This document shows, one piece after another, positions 6,037-6,616 of a stretch of 6,616 nucleotides of DNA. The DNA lies in NCBI GenBank assembly GCA_009775195.1, contig VSPF01000150.1:1-6616 (forward strand), given 5' to 3'. Position 1 is the first letter of the stretch; every line of letters begins with the position of its first letter. A program made the position numbers and the translations under genes. This DNA is from Muribaculaceae bacterium (lineage in GTDB: Bacteria > Bacteroidota > Bacteroidia > Bacteroidales > Muribaculaceae). Below the pieces are notes generated by a model. That model ran no database searches, was not told where the DNA came from, and saw only the letters and a program-made list of their open reading frames with translations.

Positions 6037-6312
6037 TCAATATTCCTTGAATATTTTTCGAATGTTGTCTTTTACTTTGCTTTTCCACATTTGTTTTGAA
6101 AAGTAGAGTGCGTCGCTTATCGAAAGTTCTATGATATATTCGTTGCCGTCGTTCATCAGAATTTGGCAGTGTTCTTTGTCGAGTCTGACTATCTCGCCGG
6201 TGTCGGGATTTTCATATTCGGTGCAGGCGGTCAGGTCGGCTATCTCGAATAAGTCGATAACAACCTGGCTGTGGTCGCTCAAAAGGTCGATGATTGCATG
6301 TGGTTTTCTCAT
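6037..6312 (-). CDS. Small protein of unknown function, 91 residues
   Basis: From the ATG at 6312 the product is 91 residues, ending TGA at 6037. It begins MRKPHAIIDLLSDHSQVVIDLFEIADL. The centre looks like a beta-hairpin or small beta-sheet (TEYENPDTGEIVRLD, then HCQILMNDGNEYIIELS). The C-terminal third is helical and basic (QMWKSKVKDNIRKIFKEY). Two cysteines (30 and 49) are not arranged as a metal site. There is no signal peptide or membrane segment, so it is probably cytosolic. An in-frame TTG at 6333 would add seven residues but lies inside the promoter -7 box, so the ATG is chosen. It is a stand-alone gene with its own promoter, divergent from the Rpn-like gene. I do not recognise the family. 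AT-rich relative to the PEP synthase-like gene. Confidence 0.7.
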   Translation of the reverse strand: MRKPHAIIDLLSDHSQVVIDLFEIADLTACTEYENPDTGEIVRLDKEHCQILMNDGNEYIIELSISDALYFSKQMWKSKVKDNIRKIFKEY

Positions 6313-6330
6313 TGGTAAGTCTATTTTTTG

Positions 6331-6338
6331 CAAAGATA
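6331..6338 (-). promoter_or_regulatory. -7 element of the promoter for the 91-residue gene
   Basis: TATCTTTG followed by C on the minus strand (6338-6331) matches TAnnTTTG, 18 bp before the ATG at 6312. No TTTG is present 19-20 bp further upstream, so the -33 element is weak or absent. This element rules out the TTG at 6333 as the natural start. Confidence 0.55.
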
Positions 6339-6387
6339 GTAAATTTCAGCGAGGCTGAGGACGTAAATTGACCAACAATAGAATACG

Positions 6388-6416
6388 ATGCCGTGTGTTT
6401 ACATGGCATATTTTTT
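6388..6416 (+). terminator. Terminator-like hairpin on the plus strand before the Rpn-like gene
   Basis: ATGCCGTG (6388-6395) pairs with CATGGCAT (6402-6409), eight pairs including one G-U, around a 6-nt loop, followed by A and six T's (6411-6416). It has the form of an intrinsic terminator reading rightward, yet no plus-strand gene precedes it in the window. It lies 20 bp before the Rpn-like promoter and may shield that gene from antisense read-through. Confidence 0.5.
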
Positions 6417-6435
6417 GCTGAACCAGAACGATAGA

Positions 6436-6467
6436 TTTGGCCGTGTTGGCGAAAAAGTATATATTTG
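6436..6467 (+). promoter_or_regulatory. Near-consensus promoter for the Rpn-like gene
   Basis: TTTG at 6436-6439 is followed after 20 bp by TATATTTG at 6460-6467 and then C, a full match to the Bacteroidota TTTG / TAnnTTTG pattern. The start would be near 6473, giving a leader of about 19 nt before the ATG at 6492. The leader is A-rich with no Shine-Dalgarno sequence. Confidence 0.75.
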
Positions 6468-6491
6468 CAGAAAAATAACATAAAACCCTCT

Positions 6492-6616
6492 ATGGAAATG
6501 GAAGATACATATATACGATTCGACTGGGCGATGAAGCACATGCTGCGCGACAAGGCAAACTTCGACATCCTCGAGGGTTTCGTGTCGGTGCTCCTTGGCG
6601 AGGAAATCAAAATCGA
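6492..6616 (+). CDS. Rpn/PDDEXK nuclease family transposase-like protein, 5' end only
   Basis: The first 41 codons run off the right edge. The N-terminal signature YIRFDWAMKHMLRDKANFDILEGFVSVLLGEEIKI is what Bacteroidota members of the Rpn recombination-promoting nuclease / PD-(D/E)XK transposase family (PF12784-type) look like. These proteins are typically about 250-330 residues and carry the nuclease residues further on, outside this window. Despite the name they are not known to move as insertion sequences here; E. coli Rpn proteins are DNA endonucleases that stimulate recombination. An in-frame ATG at 6498 is an alternative start; 6492 fits a short leader after the promoter. No terminal inverted repeat is seen at this end. 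Confidence 0.85.
   Translation, partial: MEMEDTYIRFDWAMKHMLRDKANFDILEGFVSVLLGEEIKI

Noticed and set aside
6331..6333. TTG start giving a 98-residue version of the small protein
   Set aside because: The TTG lies inside the TATCTTTG promoter element, so it would not be in the transcript; the ATG at 6312 is well placed.
6388..6616. Insertion-sequence end next to the Rpn-like 'transposase' gene
   Set aside because: No terminal inverted repeat or target duplication is visible, and the gene has an ordinary host-type promoter. The other end lies outside the window, so this is not fully excluded.

Overview
The window looks like chromosomal DNA of a member of the Bacteroidota, most likely order Bacteroidales. 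The evidence is the promoter style (TTTG or TTG, 19-20 bp, then TAnnTTTG), the absence of Shine-Dalgarno sequences before genes, lipoproteins with acidic residues after the lipidated cysteine, and typical families (BACON and carboxypeptidase-regulatory-like domains, a DUF5683-like protein, a PD-(D/E)XK 'Rpn' protein). Assigning a family such as Muribaculaceae would be a guess.

Layout. Everything is on the minus strand except the gene entering at the right edge. Reading leftward along that strand: (1) a 91-residue protein of unknown function (6312-6037) with its own promoter; (2) a 475-bp stretch without protein genes (6036-5562). It holds a strong promoter, a roughly 335-nt structured RNA whose 5' end folds back on a region 250 nt downstream, and an intrinsic terminator; (3) a tight three-gene envelope operon: a lipoprotein (5561-4845), a membrane/exported protein with a DUF5683-like region (4841-3954; 3-nt gap), and a modular surface lipoprotein with alternating carboxypeptidase-regulatory-like and BACON-like domains (3931-2264; 22-nt gap), closed by a strong hairpin; (4) a promoter followed by a large PEP/pyruvate-binding (PEP-synthase-like) protein with two receiver-like domains at its N-terminus (2089 to beyond position 1). 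At the right edge, divergent and on the plus strand, the first 41 codons of an Rpn/PDDEXK nuclease-like gene start behind a near-consensus promoter.

How it fits together. The three envelope genes are almost certainly cotranscribed. I see no promoter between the structured RNA and the first envelope gene. So either the operon is transcribed by read-through of the RNA's terminator, making the RNA a regulatory leader, or it has a promoter I do not recognise. The terminator's loop and its 3' arm are each complementary to nearby segments, which would allow alternative folds. This RNA and its link to the operon are the most interesting part of the window. I could not identify it as tmRNA, RNase P RNA, SRP RNA or a tRNA.
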